Source: Pseudobutyrivibrio xylanivorans (GTDB lineage: Bacteria; Bacillota; Clostridia; Lachnospirales; Lachnospiraceae). From it: a stretch of 64,000 nucleotides of DNA. The translations under genes were made by a program, and so were the position numbers. Of the stretch, positions 1 to 7,332 are shown one piece after another (the stretch's first letter is position 1; every line of letters starts with the position of its first letter). Location: assembly GCF_008935055.1 (NCBI RefSeq), contig NZ_CP043028.1:695501-759500 (forward strand). Direction: 5' to 3'. The notes below the pieces were generated by a model, which did no database searches, was not told the origin of the DNA, and worked only from the letters and a program-made list of their open reading frames with translations.

Positions 1-1
1 C

Positions 2-121
2 CGCACAACAAATACTCTTGCTCCATATCTTTTACTGGACGAAGATCGGATGCGTATGTGCCCGCTATCGCTTTCAGAGACCGGACTGTTAATGAAAGGA
101 GGGCGCTATGACATCGTATAA
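2..121 (+). CDS. C-terminal end of an upstream tyrosine recombinase (partial)
   Basis: An open frame enters from the left edge and stops with TAA at 119-121, overlapping the next start by 14 bases. The readable tail contains DEDRMRMCPLSL, which resembles the region just after the catalytic tyrosine in clostridial site-specific recombinases. Such recombinases often come as three overlapping genes, and the next two are clearly recombinases. Only about 39 codons are visible and no catalytic residue is in view, so the call rests on context. A second open frame ending TGA at 109-111 is an alternative. Confidence 0.35.
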   Translation, partial: RTTNTLAPYLLLDEDRMRMCPLSLSETGLLMKGGRYDIV

Positions 122-1091
122 GGATTATGAATATCAGAGCGTTCTTGCACCATACATAAGGGATTTTATTTCACAGATGCGTGCTCTCGGTTTCATCTAT
201 AATGTAAAAGGTTATCAGCTTTATCGATTTGACAGGTATTGGGCAGACAAGGGCTTTGATGGCACAATGATTACTATTGAAAGGCTTGAAGACTGGTTAA
301 AGGCGCTGCCTCAGGAAAGCAAGAGCAGTCATACCAGCCGCATAAGCGCAGTACGATCCTTATCCATATACCTTAACACACTTGGAATCAAAAGCTATGT
401 TCCGGTTGAAAGCGTAGGTAAGGATTATAAGAAAGTACATATATTCAGCAAGTCGGAACTACAGGAGCTTTTCAATATCGTCGATTCTTATCTTCCGAAA
501 TCGTTTAAACCTTCTGATTTTAGGATGGCAAACGAATATCCGGTAATGTTCCGCCTGTATTATTGTTGTGGAATGAGAAACAGCGAGGTTTGCTTGCTTA
601 AAGGAAGTGATGTCGACATCGAAAGAGGTATCATAACCATATATGATGGAAAAAACAGGAGAGACCGTCTGATATATCTTTCAGAAGATATGCGTGTGCT
701 TATTGAAGATTACTGGAATTATATCAGGAACACCCTAGGACATGAGCCGGTATGGTTTTTCCCCGGAAGATATGCCGATGATCATATGAAGAACACATCG
801 GTAGACAAACGATTCCGAGAGTTTTGGCTAAAGACAGAGGCATCCTCCACTTGTGTAAAGACGCCTACCCCGCATTCACTCCGACATACTTTCGTAGTGG
901 ATAGGATCAACCAGTGGATCCTTGAGGGGAAAGACCTCAATACGATGCTCATTTACCTGAGCAAATATCTTGGCCATAAGAATCCGGATGAAAGCTTTTA
1001 TTATTACCACCTTGTGGATGATGCATTTAAGATACTGAAAAAATATGACAAACTCACCGACGAGGTGATCCCGGAGGTGAGGCGCATATGA
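108..1091 (+). CDS. Tyrosine recombinase / integrase, second of a recombinase set
   Basis: Site-specific DNA recombinase of the phage-integrase fold, 327 aa. An N-terminal SAM-like core-binding domain covers about residues 10-100. The catalytic domain shows Arg157 (in GMRNSEV), His256-x-x-Arg259 (HSLRH), His290 (LGHKN) and a tyrosine cluster at 298-300 as nucleophile. All catalytic positions are present, so it may be active. The start has AAAGGAGG 5 bases upstream. Its stop overlaps the next start as ATGA, so the two are translationally coupled. Overlapping recombinase genes of this kind (Tn554-like sets) usually move a larger element, and this pair may be the mobility module of the adjoining accessory region. 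Confidence 0.9.
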   Translation: MTSYKDYEYQSVLAPYIRDFISQMRALGFIYNVKGYQLYRFDRYWADKGFDGTMITIERLEDWLKALPQESKSSHTSRISAVRSLSIYLNTLGIKSYVPVESVGKDYKKVHIFSKSELQELFNIVDSYLPKSFKPSDFRMANEYPVMFRLYYCCGMRNSEVCLLKGSDVDIERGIITIYDGKNRRDRLIYLSEDMRVLIEDYWNYIRNTLGHEPVWFFPGRYADDHMKNTSVDKRFREFWLKTEASSTCVKTPTPHSLRHTFVVDRINQWILEGKDLNTMLIYLSKYLGHKNPDESFYYYHLVDDAFKILKKYDKLTDEVIPEVRRI

Positions 1092-2122
1092 GAAAACAGG
1101 GCATTTTAACGGAAAAACTTTTCTTTTCGATGACATGGGACTATTTGAATGTTTACCTTCCCACACAGCACAGTGACAGTCCCAAGACAGTCAAATCTTA
1201 TGAGGATGCGCTGACGGTTTTTAGGAGATATATAACGGATGTCAAAAAAATACCGATGGAGAAGTTTCAGTTTGAAGATTTGACATATGACTTCGTACTG
1301 GATTACAGGATTTATCTTGTAGAAAAAGATTATAAACCGGCAACCGTGAATCATAGATTGACTGTCATATCAGCATATATGAAGTATGCTGCCACCAGAA
1401 GGATCGACCTGTATCAGATATACTTGAATGTATCGGACGTTCCGTATGTAACAGTTCCTTCACGGGTGGGTGAAATAATAGAGTCGCCGGTAATCATAAA
1501 AGAATATCTGGCTTCACCGGGCTCTTCGATGAAGGGTATCAGGGATCAGGTGATTCTTGTTGTTTTATATGATACCGCTATAAGGGCCGACGAACTTATC
1601 GGATTGGATATATCAGATGTTATCTTAAATACAGATGAGCCGCACTTACTGGTCAAAGGTAAAGGCGACAAAGAACGGTTTGCTGCCCTTTCAGAAAAGG
1701 CGGTTCCTCTGATAAAACGTTACATTTCGATATATCATAAAGACTTGAGAAAAAGATCCGCGCCATTCATATATACTGTCATAAAAGGAGAAATGGGGCG
1801 GATGTCTGAAAGAAACGTAGAGCGAATTGTCAAAAAATATGCTGACAAGATAAGAGAAAAATATCCGGAAATTCCGAACGTTTATCCACATATGCTTCGA
1901 AGGACACGGGCTACCGGGTGGTACCGCGATGGCGTCCCTATTGAGACTATAGCTGTAATCCTAGGACATGCTGATGCAAAAACGACGAGAAAATCATATG
2001 CCAGTCCTTCTGTTGAAATGTTAAGGGAGCAAATGGAAAAGGGAACAGAATCGGAGCCTGAACCAGAAAAACCGTTATGGAAAAATGATGAAGAATTAGC
2101 CCACATTTGTGGGATAAGGTAG
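1088..2122 (+). CDS. Tyrosine recombinase / integrase, third of a recombinase set
   Basis: A 344-aa phage-integrase-family recombinase. Residues about 15-115 form the core-binding domain. The catalytic residues are Arg166 (TAIRADEL), His268-x-x-Arg271 (HMLRR), His294 (ILGHAD) and Tyr304 (KSYAS). The C-terminal tail after residue 310 is acidic. It starts inside the stop codon of the preceding recombinase (ATGA), with GGAGGTGAGG upstream. Only 6 bases separate its stop from the IS66 remnant on the other strand, so the IS66 right end and any terminator here have been lost or replaced. Confidence 0.9.
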   Translation: MRKQGILTEKLFFSMTWDYLNVYLPTQHSDSPKTVKSYEDALTVFRRYITDVKKIPMEKFQFEDLTYDFVLDYRIYLVEKDYKPATVNHRLTVISAYMKYAATRRIDLYQIYLNVSDVPYVTVPSRVGEIIESPVIIKEYLASPGSSMKGIRDQVILVVLYDTAIRADELIGLDISDVILNTDEPHLLVKGKGDKERFAALSEKAVPLIKRYISIYHKDLRKRSAPFIYTVIKGEMGRMSERNVERIVKKYADKIREKYPEIPNVYPHMLRRTRATGWYRDGVPIETIAVILGHADAKTTRKSYASPSVEMLREQMEKGTESEPEPEKPLWKNDEELAHICGIR

Positions 2123-2128
2123 CGATCA

Positions 2129-2572
2129 TTATGCGCAGCTTTTTTCTGTGAAGTCAGCATTTATAAGGCTTCCCAGAAAAAGCTGCGGATAAGTAATTCC
2201 TTCGGATAAAGCCAAGTTGTTATCCATAGGAACTTCGCCATCTTCAAGGAAGACCTTTAGATACTGTTCCTGGTTTATTGAATACTGTAATCCTTTATGA
2301 GTTTTGCTATTAGCTAATACATTTGGTTCAACTTTATGAACCCACGCAAAGTAGGCCTCAACCAGAGGCTTGACAGTAAACTGTCGATGTTCGTATCTTT
2401 CGGCCGGAGAAAGGTCACTTAGCTTTTTCTCCTCGCGATAGATAGCCTGAATCATCTTCAGAGCTTTATTCGCAGTGCAGGATTTTTGCTTGTCCTTTGG
2501 TGTAGCCTTTAGGGCTTCATCAAATCGGCGTCTCAAACAAGACCTTTTATCTTGGTTGCCTTTCTTCCGCAA
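2129..2572 (-). pseudogene. IS66 transposase (TnpC) C-terminal fragment
   Basis: The readable product has RRRFDEALKA, then AYFAWVHKVEPNVL and FLEDGEVPMDNNLA, which is the last third of an IS66 DDE transposase. The normal text after MDNNLA (catalytic Glu, then IRPF/IRSF) is out of frame: a neighbouring frame encodes LLIRSF, so a frameshift lies at about 2215. The DDE aspartates upstream are deleted. The first codons come from the tnpB junction and are not a real start. Confidence 0.85.
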
Positions 2573-2715
2573 AACAAAAACAGGGTATCCTTATCAAATG
2601 AATCCAAGTTGAATCGCAGCTTTACGAATGAGGCCAGTCCATCAATACCTTGTCGAAGGTCAGTATAACCTGTAGCGATGTAAACCTTTTTAAAACTGGT
2701 TGTGTCATTGAGCAT
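2533..2715 (-). pseudogene. IS66 Orf2 (TnpB), truncated
   Basis: The 60 codons include VYIATGYTDLRQGIDGLA and LFLFCGR, the signature of the IS66 accessory protein TnpB, usually about 115 aa. The frame runs to KIKGL, then hits a stop at the deletion junction with tnpC. The start overlaps the end of tnpA by 11 bases, as is usual in IS66, so only the 3' half is missing. Confidence 0.85.
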
Positions 2716-3085
2716 GGCTTATTGCTCCTATCAGTTTTAGTAGGAAGGCCTCTGAAATATCTTTCGATATTTCTATCCTCGAATTGCCACAAATGATTGA
2801 CGCTACACCATGTGTTACAGGCTTTGGTGCAGGAACTGGAGCTGGTAGTTCAACAAAAGCAGGTTCACTCACAACCATTTTGTTCGAGGCTTCTGAACTC
2901 TGAATTTGTCCAGCATAGTAATCTTGAACACGTCGCAAGTGATCATAAAAGGTTGGTGGTTTTATATTGTGAATGGCACACCATTCACGAACTGTCATAT
3001 CTTTGGGTCTGGCATTGAAGTCTTTAACTTCTTCAACCCATTGTTGATAGCGCATCTGTCTTTTTAAGGCAGCTGAATTTTTCAT
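2705..3085 (-). CDS. tnpA: IS66 Orf1 (TnpA), accessory transposition protein
   Basis: A 126-aa protein beginning MKNSAALKRQ. Residues 10-60 form a helix-turn-helix-like region (MTVREWCAIHNIKPPTFYDH) typical of IS66 TnpA. The C-terminus IICGNSRIEISKDISEAFL is also typical. I chose the start at 3085 because AGGAGG (3093-3098) sits 7 bases upstream. A longer reading to 3208 runs into the element end and has no ribosome site. TnpA, TnpB and TnpC are all needed for transposition, so this gene is probably no longer useful. Confidence 0.85.
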   Translation of the reverse strand: MKNSAALKRQMRYQQWVEEVKDFNARPKDMTVREWCAIHNIKPPTFYDHLRRVQDYYAGQIQSSEASNKMVVSEPAFVELPAPVPAPKPVTHGVASIICGNSRIEISKDISEAFLLKLIGAISHAQ

Positions 3086-3208
3086 ATGAGTTCCTCCTGT
3101 TGTTCGGTTTTTATGACTTGTATGAGAACTATGTCCATAGTTTCCATACAATCCATAGTTGTTATACAAAATTATCTCAAATCCGAACAAATGGAACGAG
3201 GTACTCAT

Positions 3209-3222
3209 GATTTACCGTTTAC
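3209..3222 (-). repeat. IS66-type terminal inverted repeat
   Basis: GATTTACCGTTTAC on the plus strand reads GTAAACGGTAAATC inward on the minus strand, directly outside tnpA. An exact inverted copy is at 5652-5665. Confidence 0.7.
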
Positions 3223-3269
3223 ACAATCCGGTAACGTATTACGAAGATGATGACTTCTGATATGAAAAT

Positions 3270-3440
3270 GGGGTCTGGCTTTCGCCAGACCCTCATGTTA
3301 TACCCTCAAGTTTGCCCCTCAAACCAGCCCCTCACGAAGAACCCTCAACAAGTAGCTTAAAACTAGTAGCCCCTCATGAAAGACCCTCAACAACTTTGGC
3401 AAACCCTCAAGAACTTAGATTATCCCTTTTTCGTTCGTAT
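3270..3440 (-). ncRNA. Candidate small RNA with GAGGG motifs every 13 nt
   Basis: The minus strand carries TGAGGG eight times. In plus coordinates (CCCTCA) the copies start at 3290, 3303, 3316, 3329, 3342, 3371, 3384 and 3404. The first five are exactly 13 bases apart. A TGGTATAAT extended -10 (3447-3455) lies upstream, and a 9-bp stem with a GAAA loop ending in CATTTTC lies downstream (3271-3292). Together these would give an RNA of about 170 nt. No coding frame on the minus strand fits. This is an inference from layout, and function is unknown. Confidence 0.4.
3271..3292 (-). terminator. Hairpin with GAAA tetraloop, possible terminator
   Basis: On the minus strand GGGTCTGGC-GAAA-GCCAGACCC is a perfect 9-bp stem with a GNRA loop, followed by CCATTTTCAT. 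The T-run is short, so termination strength is uncertain. It closes the repeat-bearing segment. Confidence 0.5.
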
Positions 3441-3446
3441 ATTCTT

Positions 3447-3455
3447 ATTATACCA
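3447..3455 (-). promoter_or_regulatory. Extended -10 promoter for the candidate small RNA
   Basis: The minus strand reads TGGTATAAT, an extended -10 with the full TATAAT hexamer. No good -35 is visible, which extended -10 promoters can tolerate. Confidence 0.4.
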
Positions 3456-3520
3456 TTCCTACCTAGGCCTCAGGCCCCGGTCTGCCCGAACTTCCCAGAC
3501 CACTCGCTAACGCAAGCAAG

Positions 3521-3557
3521 GAATAATTGTAATCGGCTCCGCCGATGAAACATCGGT
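3521..3557 (+). repeat. Left copy of direct repeat bounding the protease/GNAT cassette
   Basis: The 26 bases at 3521-3546 match 5621-5646 with two mismatches, exactly 2100 bases apart. The core ATCGGC-TCC-GCCGAT is a small hairpin. CCGATG-AAA-CATCGG follows in this copy. Beyond position 3546 the similarity continues as AAACATCGGT against AAAC(5-base insert)ATCGGT in the right copy. Confidence 0.75.
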
Positions 3558-3625
3558 AGTTACTTAACAAAATACATATTTTATATATTATACTTTCATA
3601 AGCAGCATTCACACTCTTCATCAAT

Positions 3626-3844
3626 TTAAAATAATATTTGATAGTTATTTATGCAAGATCTATATTGCAACTGCTTATTTTCTCCTGTCCTATTTGCATA
3701 ATATTCCTTCGGAACAGAATCCGAAATACTCTTCGCTCTGAATCCTCTAGAATCTACAATTGACAAACCGCAATCAGCCGATGATTCTGTCAAATAAACA
3801 TCTTCATTTGTCATCTTTTTTATTTCTTCAACTATGCTTTTCAA
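3626..3844 (-). CDS. Small hypothetical protein, 72 aa, last gene of the protease/GNAT cassette
   Basis: I do not recognise this family. The product is mixed charged and polar with no membrane segment. The start is TTG at 3844, supported by GGGAGGG about 7 bases upstream and by a TTGA overlap with the protease stop. That overlap indicates coupled translation and a shared job with the protease. The right copy of the flanking repeat is beyond the first gene and the left copy is 69 bases beyond this one, so it belongs to the repeat-bounded unit. It could be a protease partner or an immunity/antitoxin-like protein, but nothing in the sequence decides. Confidence 0.6.
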   Translation of the reverse strand: MKSIVEEIKKMTNEDVYLTESSADCGLSIVDSRGFRAKSISDSVPKEYYANRTGENKQLQYRSCINNYQILF

Positions 3845-4701
3845 ATTCGTCCCTCCCTAGTAAAGGTCATTCCACCCATATTACTTAATTGTTTGAACTC
3901 CCTCGCCATAGAATAAAACGACAATATATACTTTTCAGCATTTTCAATATCACTAAAATCATCAATTATTAATTTTAGATTTCTCAAAGTCTCTATATTA
4001 AGAGGCCGTCCATGTGCCTTCCATCGCTTATAATTTCCTAACCCTTCAGCTATCTCTTTAGCCCTGTTCTCCTTCTCTGATACACTTACTTCTTTTCCTG
4101 TAGATTTATGTTTAGTCCAGTCTTTAAACTTGTACTTTACTAGCCAATCTTTCAACAAATCAACAGTTAAATCTCTAGCTTGTTCATACAAACTAAGTTC
4201 TGCTAAATCAAAATCTTTCAAAATTAAAAACTCTGCTTGTGAAATAGATCCATCTCTTGCCGCTTCCAACAATGTATCTATCTTATCCAAATAACCTAAT
4301 GCAGGAACAAACCTTCCCTCCTTATTCTGAACCTGAGGATCAATTGGTCCTAATACAGAATTATAATTCATAAATATTTTATCTCCACTCATACACAAAA
4401 TCGTACCAGCACTATAGGCATAATCAGGTATAATAAAATACACTGTATCATAATTGTGTCTGAATACATTCACTAATCGCTCGGCCGAATTTGCATCTCC
4501 GCCATTTGTTGTTAACATAATACATAATTTACCATGTGTATCATACTTTCTTAAGAGGCCAATCTCATCAACAACAACACTATTGAGTTCAGCTGAAATA
4601 GGACCATCTATGTAAAGAAAATCTGCTTCAAATATACGTTCCAGCTCTGTAATATCATCAATCATTTTTTCATTAATTACTTTTCTTATTGTGTCATTCA
4701 T
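3841..4701 (-). CDS. SDH-type Clp-fold serine protease
   Basis: A 286-aa protein of the serine dehydrogenase proteinase (SppA/ClpP-fold) family. Evidence is TTNGGD at 64-69 (substrate and oxyanion strand), AYSAGT with the nucleophile Ser97, and LGPIDPQ at 117-123, the usual order in this family. There is no signal peptide, so it is cytosolic unless partnered. The C-terminal half (about 150-286) is helical and charged. The start lies 36 bases after the GNAT stop with GGGAAG upstream. Family members are known in phages and mobile islands but substrates are mostly unknown. Its role here is probably set by its GNAT neighbour. Confidence 0.8.
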   Translation of the reverse strand: MNDTIRKVINEKMIDDITELERIFEADFLYIDGPISAELNSVVVDEIGLLRKYDTHGKLCIMLTTNGGDANSAERLVNVFRHNYDTVYFIIPDYAYSAGTILCMSGDKIFMNYNSVLGPIDPQVQNKEGRFVPALGYLDKIDTLLEAARDGSISQAEFLILKDFDLAELSLYEQARDLTVDLLKDWLVKYKFKDWTKHKSTGKEVSVSEKENRAKEIAEGLGNYKRWKAHGRPLNIETLRNLKLIIDDFSDIENAEKYILSFYSMAREFKQLSNMGGMTFTREGRI

Positions 4702-4737
4702 AACTACTTCCCTTATTATTGCTTTAATTATCTATAT

Positions 4738-5313
4738 CTACTCAAAAATTCTTGTAATTGCATCCTCTGTTATTAGCGAAAAAATCAATGGTGTACAGTC
4801 CTTTATATTGAGCTTTTCCTCCTCATTCGGCAATATATATTCATCTGTTTTTACAAATCCAAATTTAATATATAACTTTAAACCTTTATCATTGGCATTT
4901 AACGTAACAGCACAAAATCCAATTGAATTCGTGGACATATAATATAATTCTTGCATTAAAGATTGGAAAACTTTATAACTGTATCTAATACCGTCAACAT
5001 CCGTAACACCGTCGCCCCTCAAACGTCTTGATACAGCAAACATGCGTATCTCAACGCAAGACAAATACTTGGCGTGCTCTGCTTTGTATAATAACCCTGT
5101 ACAGTTAATTGAAGCATATGCATATATTTTTGTTATATGATTTTCAGCATTTTCTTCACTATCAACTGCTACATAAGTTGCAGCGTATCCGTTATCCATC
5201 CAATTAAAAGACTTCTCTTGCAAAAAAATATTAAACTCATAATCCCCACAATCAAAATTTTTAATAACTTCTAATGGGACTTCGCGGATAGATTTCCACT
5301 CAAAATTATTCAT
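4738..5313 (-). CDS. GNAT-family N-acetyltransferase
   Basis: A 191-aa GNAT-fold protein. The N-terminus FDCGDYEFNIFLQE matches the start typical of toxin-type GNATs (F-x-CG-x-x-x-L-x-x-FL). The acetyl-CoA loop is RRLRGDG at 96-102 after strand EIRMFAV. It starts in an ATGA overlap with the 54-aa ORF before it. Toxin GNATs of the TacT/AtaT kind acetylate charged aminoacyl-tRNA and are paired with a small upstream antitoxin. The small upstream gene fits that layout, but it has no recognisable DNA-binding fold, so the toxin reading is an inference. Confidence 0.75.
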   Translation of the reverse strand: MNNFEWKSIREVPLEVIKNFDCGDYEFNIFLQEKSFNWMDNGYAATYVAVDSEENAENHITKIYAYASINCTGLLYKAEHAKYLSCVEIRMFAVSRRLRGDGVTDVDGIRYSYKVFQSLMQELYYMSTNSIGFCAVTLNANDKGLKLYIKFGFVKTDEYILPNEEEKLNIKDCTPLIFSLITEDAITRIFE

Positions 5314-5474
5314 CTATTTTCCCTGAATAAATCATCCAGTCTGCTTTTATCAATTATTCTAGACTCATTTTTAATTTTTTCCCACTCTTCTGTTTTCAGA
5401 GATGACGAATAAAATTTTTTCAAAAAATCCTCTTTTTTTTCAGGGTTTATGGTATATGCTATTTCTCTATACAT
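5310..5474 (-). CDS. Small 54-aa ORF coupled to the GNAT gene
   Basis: ATG at 5474 has AGGAGG 8 bases upstream (TAGGAGGTAATAGGT then ATG), and its TGA overlaps the GNAT start as ATGA. The product begins MYREIAYTIN, is highly charged and predicted helical, with many Lys and Glu, and ends DDLFRENR. I do not recognise the family. Position and size fit an antitoxin or small partner for the GNAT. The strong ribosome site and exact overlap make it very likely to be translated. Confidence 0.7.
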   Translation of the reverse strand: MYREIAYTINPEKKEDFLKKFYSSSLKTEEWEKIKNESRIIDKSRLDDLFRENR

Positions 5475-5521
5475 ACCTATTACCTCCTAAAAACACCATA
5501 AAAAAGCTTTTTTCTACTTTT

Positions 5522-5581
5522 TGTAAAATTATTATAACTTTTACATGTGACCATTTATTGTTCTTTCACAGAATTATAACA
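5522..5581 (-). promoter_or_regulatory. Promoter region of the 54-aa/GNAT/protease cassette
   Basis: The minus strand has TGTTATAAT (5573-5581), an extended -10. Downstream, a 7-base inverted repeat TGTAAAA/TTTTACA (5522-5528 and 5539-5545) surrounds a second TATAAT, as expected for an operator. No clear -35 is seen. Confidence 0.4.
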
Positions 5582-5620
5582 ATATTTACATATTTTTTCC
5601 ACAAATTGATTTTATTAAAA

Positions 5621-5669
5621 GAATGATTATAATCGGCTCCGCCGATAAGTCGTAAACGGTAAATCGGTT
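5621..5669 (+). repeat. Right copy of direct repeat bounding the protease/GNAT cassette
   Basis: Matches 3521-3546 with two mismatches over 26 bases, including ATCGGC-TCC-GCCGAT. It runs into GTAAACGGTAAATC at 5652-5665, which is the IS66-type end in inverted orientation to 3209-3222. The two repeats enclose the four small-cassette genes and nothing else. Confidence 0.75.
5652..5665 (+). repeat. Inverted copy of the IS66-type terminal repeat
   Basis: GTAAACGGTAAATC is an exact inverted match to 3209-3222. It directly abuts the ISL3 end at 5666. No other IS66 sequence remains beside it, so it is an orphan end or part of the cassette boundary. Confidence 0.6.
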
Positions 5670-6036
5670 CTTTCCAAACTTAGTTGAATTTATAGTATAA
5701 TTGCTCTTGCAACAATACTTTTGCCTTTAACAACTCAAAGCTGTTTCTCACATACATTACTCGCTTTATTACCTTTATCTTATTAACGCTGCCTTCTGCT
5801 AATCCATTATTATACTGAAGATCAATTTCATTTTTTACAGCATCTATATCTGTTCTAATTCCATTTACATATGTCTGCTATTCAGGAATATTGTAATCCT
5901 CAAGTCTAGATAACAATGCATCTAGTCTATCTGAATGCTTAGAGTATATAATCTCGTATAATTCCTTTACTGAAGCGTATAATTCAGCAATTATAGGATA
6001 TGTTTTCAACACCTGTTCATACTGCATTTCGTAATG
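5666..6036 (-). pseudogene. ISL3-family transposase, C-terminal fragment with element end
   Basis: The minus strand encodes a transposase tail with NNGLAEGSVNKIKVIKR and MYVRNSFELLKAKVLL, the conserved end of ISL3 DDE transposases (catalytic Glu in LAEG). It ends TAA at 5680-5682. An in-frame TAG at 5878-5880 interrupts it, and everything upstream of about YEQVLKTYP is missing. The outer end GGTTCTTTCC (5666-5675) is a typical ISL3 terminal repeat, lying just past the stop codon as in intact copies. Homology stops about 20 bases before the RES gene stop, so the junction cuts close to that gene. Confidence 0.75.
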
Positions 6037-6055
6037 GGGGCAGGTACCAATGTGG

Positions 6056-7279
6056 TCACAGTTTATAAAACTTTTGCTCACATAAATGATTCTCAAATCT
6101 ATAAAATCCCGTATTTTGATAAACAACATCTTTTCCTGATATTTTAACTCGATTTACACAACTATATAAATTTTGATTATCATCAAAGGTTTTAGCGAAA
6201 TAACTATTTTTGTTAAGACATTCTGCCGAACCCAATTCTAAGCTCAAGAACTCCTCATAATTGGCTGGTCTTGTAATTTGGATTTTTTCACAAATTTCCC
6301 CATATTTTTCGTTTACAGAAGACGATTCAAATGCAGGAAACGCTACATTCACCATTTGCGGAAGGACAATGTCTTCCTCACTACTCAATATTCGCTTAGA
6401 CAGATAAGCAACTCCATCAATTCCGAGTTTCTTTAAATTTAACATTATTAAGTGAGAAATAATATAATCTGAGCGAAATTTCCCTCTTGGAGATTTATTT
6501 CTTATGGATGTAGCTATAACCAATGGATATATCCTCAGCAGTGATTTTATTATAGACAGATTACTGTCCATATTATTCTCATCTCCTATTGGTGAATTTA
6601 ATCCTAAGAGCAAATAGGGGGTTGCCACTAAATTCAAAATCTGCATTTTCTTCCCCTTTTCAGTTAATTTTATTGCAGACACATTAAAGTCACTGTACGC
6701 TGGACGCCCCATTTCTAACCAAACATCATACACCGATGTTCCCAAATATAGGCATGGTATTCCTGGCACGCTAAAGCGTTCAGTTCCAACTAAATCTCGT
6801 TTATCCAAAGGTATATGGTACATTTCAGAATAATCGGTAAAATATTCTTTCCTAGCTCTGAAAAAAGTAAGTTCATTATCCAGCATCCTTTTTATCTGTT
6901 CGGAAGAAAGATTTATATTTAAAAATGGATAATTTGCACATAGCCTTGAACAATAATTCTTATCAATATCTGACTTAATAAAACCGTTTTTATCATCCAA
7001 TATAATTCTTTCTAATAACGAACCTATTCTTTTTGTCGCAGTTGCAATATCTCCAGCATAATAACGACTAATACAATTTTTTATTATTCCACCATCAGTT
7101 CGTATTGCATTTATAATTCTTTGTTTTTCTGTAATTGAAAGTTGAGTTGCTATACCATTCCTATCCTCAAATAATCCTGCAACCCACTTTTTATAAGTTC
7201 GCATACATTTATCAAATGCATTAATATAGTCGGCATCTGACCCTATTTCATATGGTAACCTTACTATTTCATAGTCCAT
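6056..7279 (-). CDS. RES-domain protein, probable NAD-degrading effector
   Basis: A 407-aa protein. Residues about 135-195 carry the RES core: FFRARKE with Arg141/Arg143, GTERFS at 165-170, CLYLGTS and the Glu of VWLEM at 189. RES enzymes such as the toxin of Xre-RES pairs degrade NAD+. The N-terminal 130 residues are helical and resemble the extra helical domain found in longer RES proteins. The C-terminal third is unassigned. The start has GGAGGGG 5 bases upstream. It lies 53 bases after an XRE regulator gene, most likely in one operon from the promoter at 7754-7782. The stop codon is almost at the ISL3 junction, but the protein appears complete. Confidence 0.7.
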   Translation of the reverse strand: MDYEIVRLPYEIGSDADYINAFDKCMRTYKKWVAGLFEDRNGIATQLSITEKQRIINAIRTDGGIIKNCISRYYAGDIATATKRIGSLLERIILDDKNGFIKSDIDKNYCSRLCANYPFLNINLSSEQIKRMLDNELTFFRARKEYFTDYSEMYHIPLDKRDLVGTERFSVPGIPCLYLGTSVYDVWLEMGRPAYSDFNVSAIKLTEKGKKMQILNLVATPYLLLGLNSPIGDENNMDSNLSIIKSLLRIYPLVIATSIRNKSPRGKFRSDYIISHLIMLNLKKLGIDGVAYLSKRILSSEEDIVLPQMVNVAFPAFESSSVNEKYGEICEKIQITRPANYEEFLSLELGSAECLNKNSYFAKTFDDNQNLYSCVNRVKISGKDVVYQNTGFYRFENHLCEQKFYKL

Positions 7280-7332
7280 AATTACCCCTCCATATTTGAG
7301 TGGAACTTTCTACAGGAAGCTCAGACTAAAAC

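Larger units (their letters stand above)
2129..3222 (-). mobile_element. IS66-family element, internally deleted remnant
   Basis: On the minus strand the order is outer end, tnpA, start of tnpB, end of tnpC. The 14-base end GTAAACGGTAAATC reads inward from 3222. About half of tnpB and the N-terminal two thirds of tnpC are missing, with the junction near 2540. The far inverted repeat next to 2129 is not recognisable. The element cannot code for a working transposase. Confidence 0.85.

Noticed and set aside
1..111. Alternative upstream frame ending TGA at 109-111 in an ATGA overlap
   Set aside because: The overlap is attractive, but the peptide does not look like a recombinase end, while the frame ending at 121 does. 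Left open.
3312..3548. Plus-strand open frame with proline-rich repeats (APHEEPST / APHERPST)
   Set aside because: No ribosome site, unusual composition, and it is the antisense reading of the 13-base-periodic repeats. The repeats explain the peptide.
5402..5626. 74-codon plus-strand frame
   Set aside because: It is antisense to the 54-aa ORF and its promoter, and has no ribosome site.
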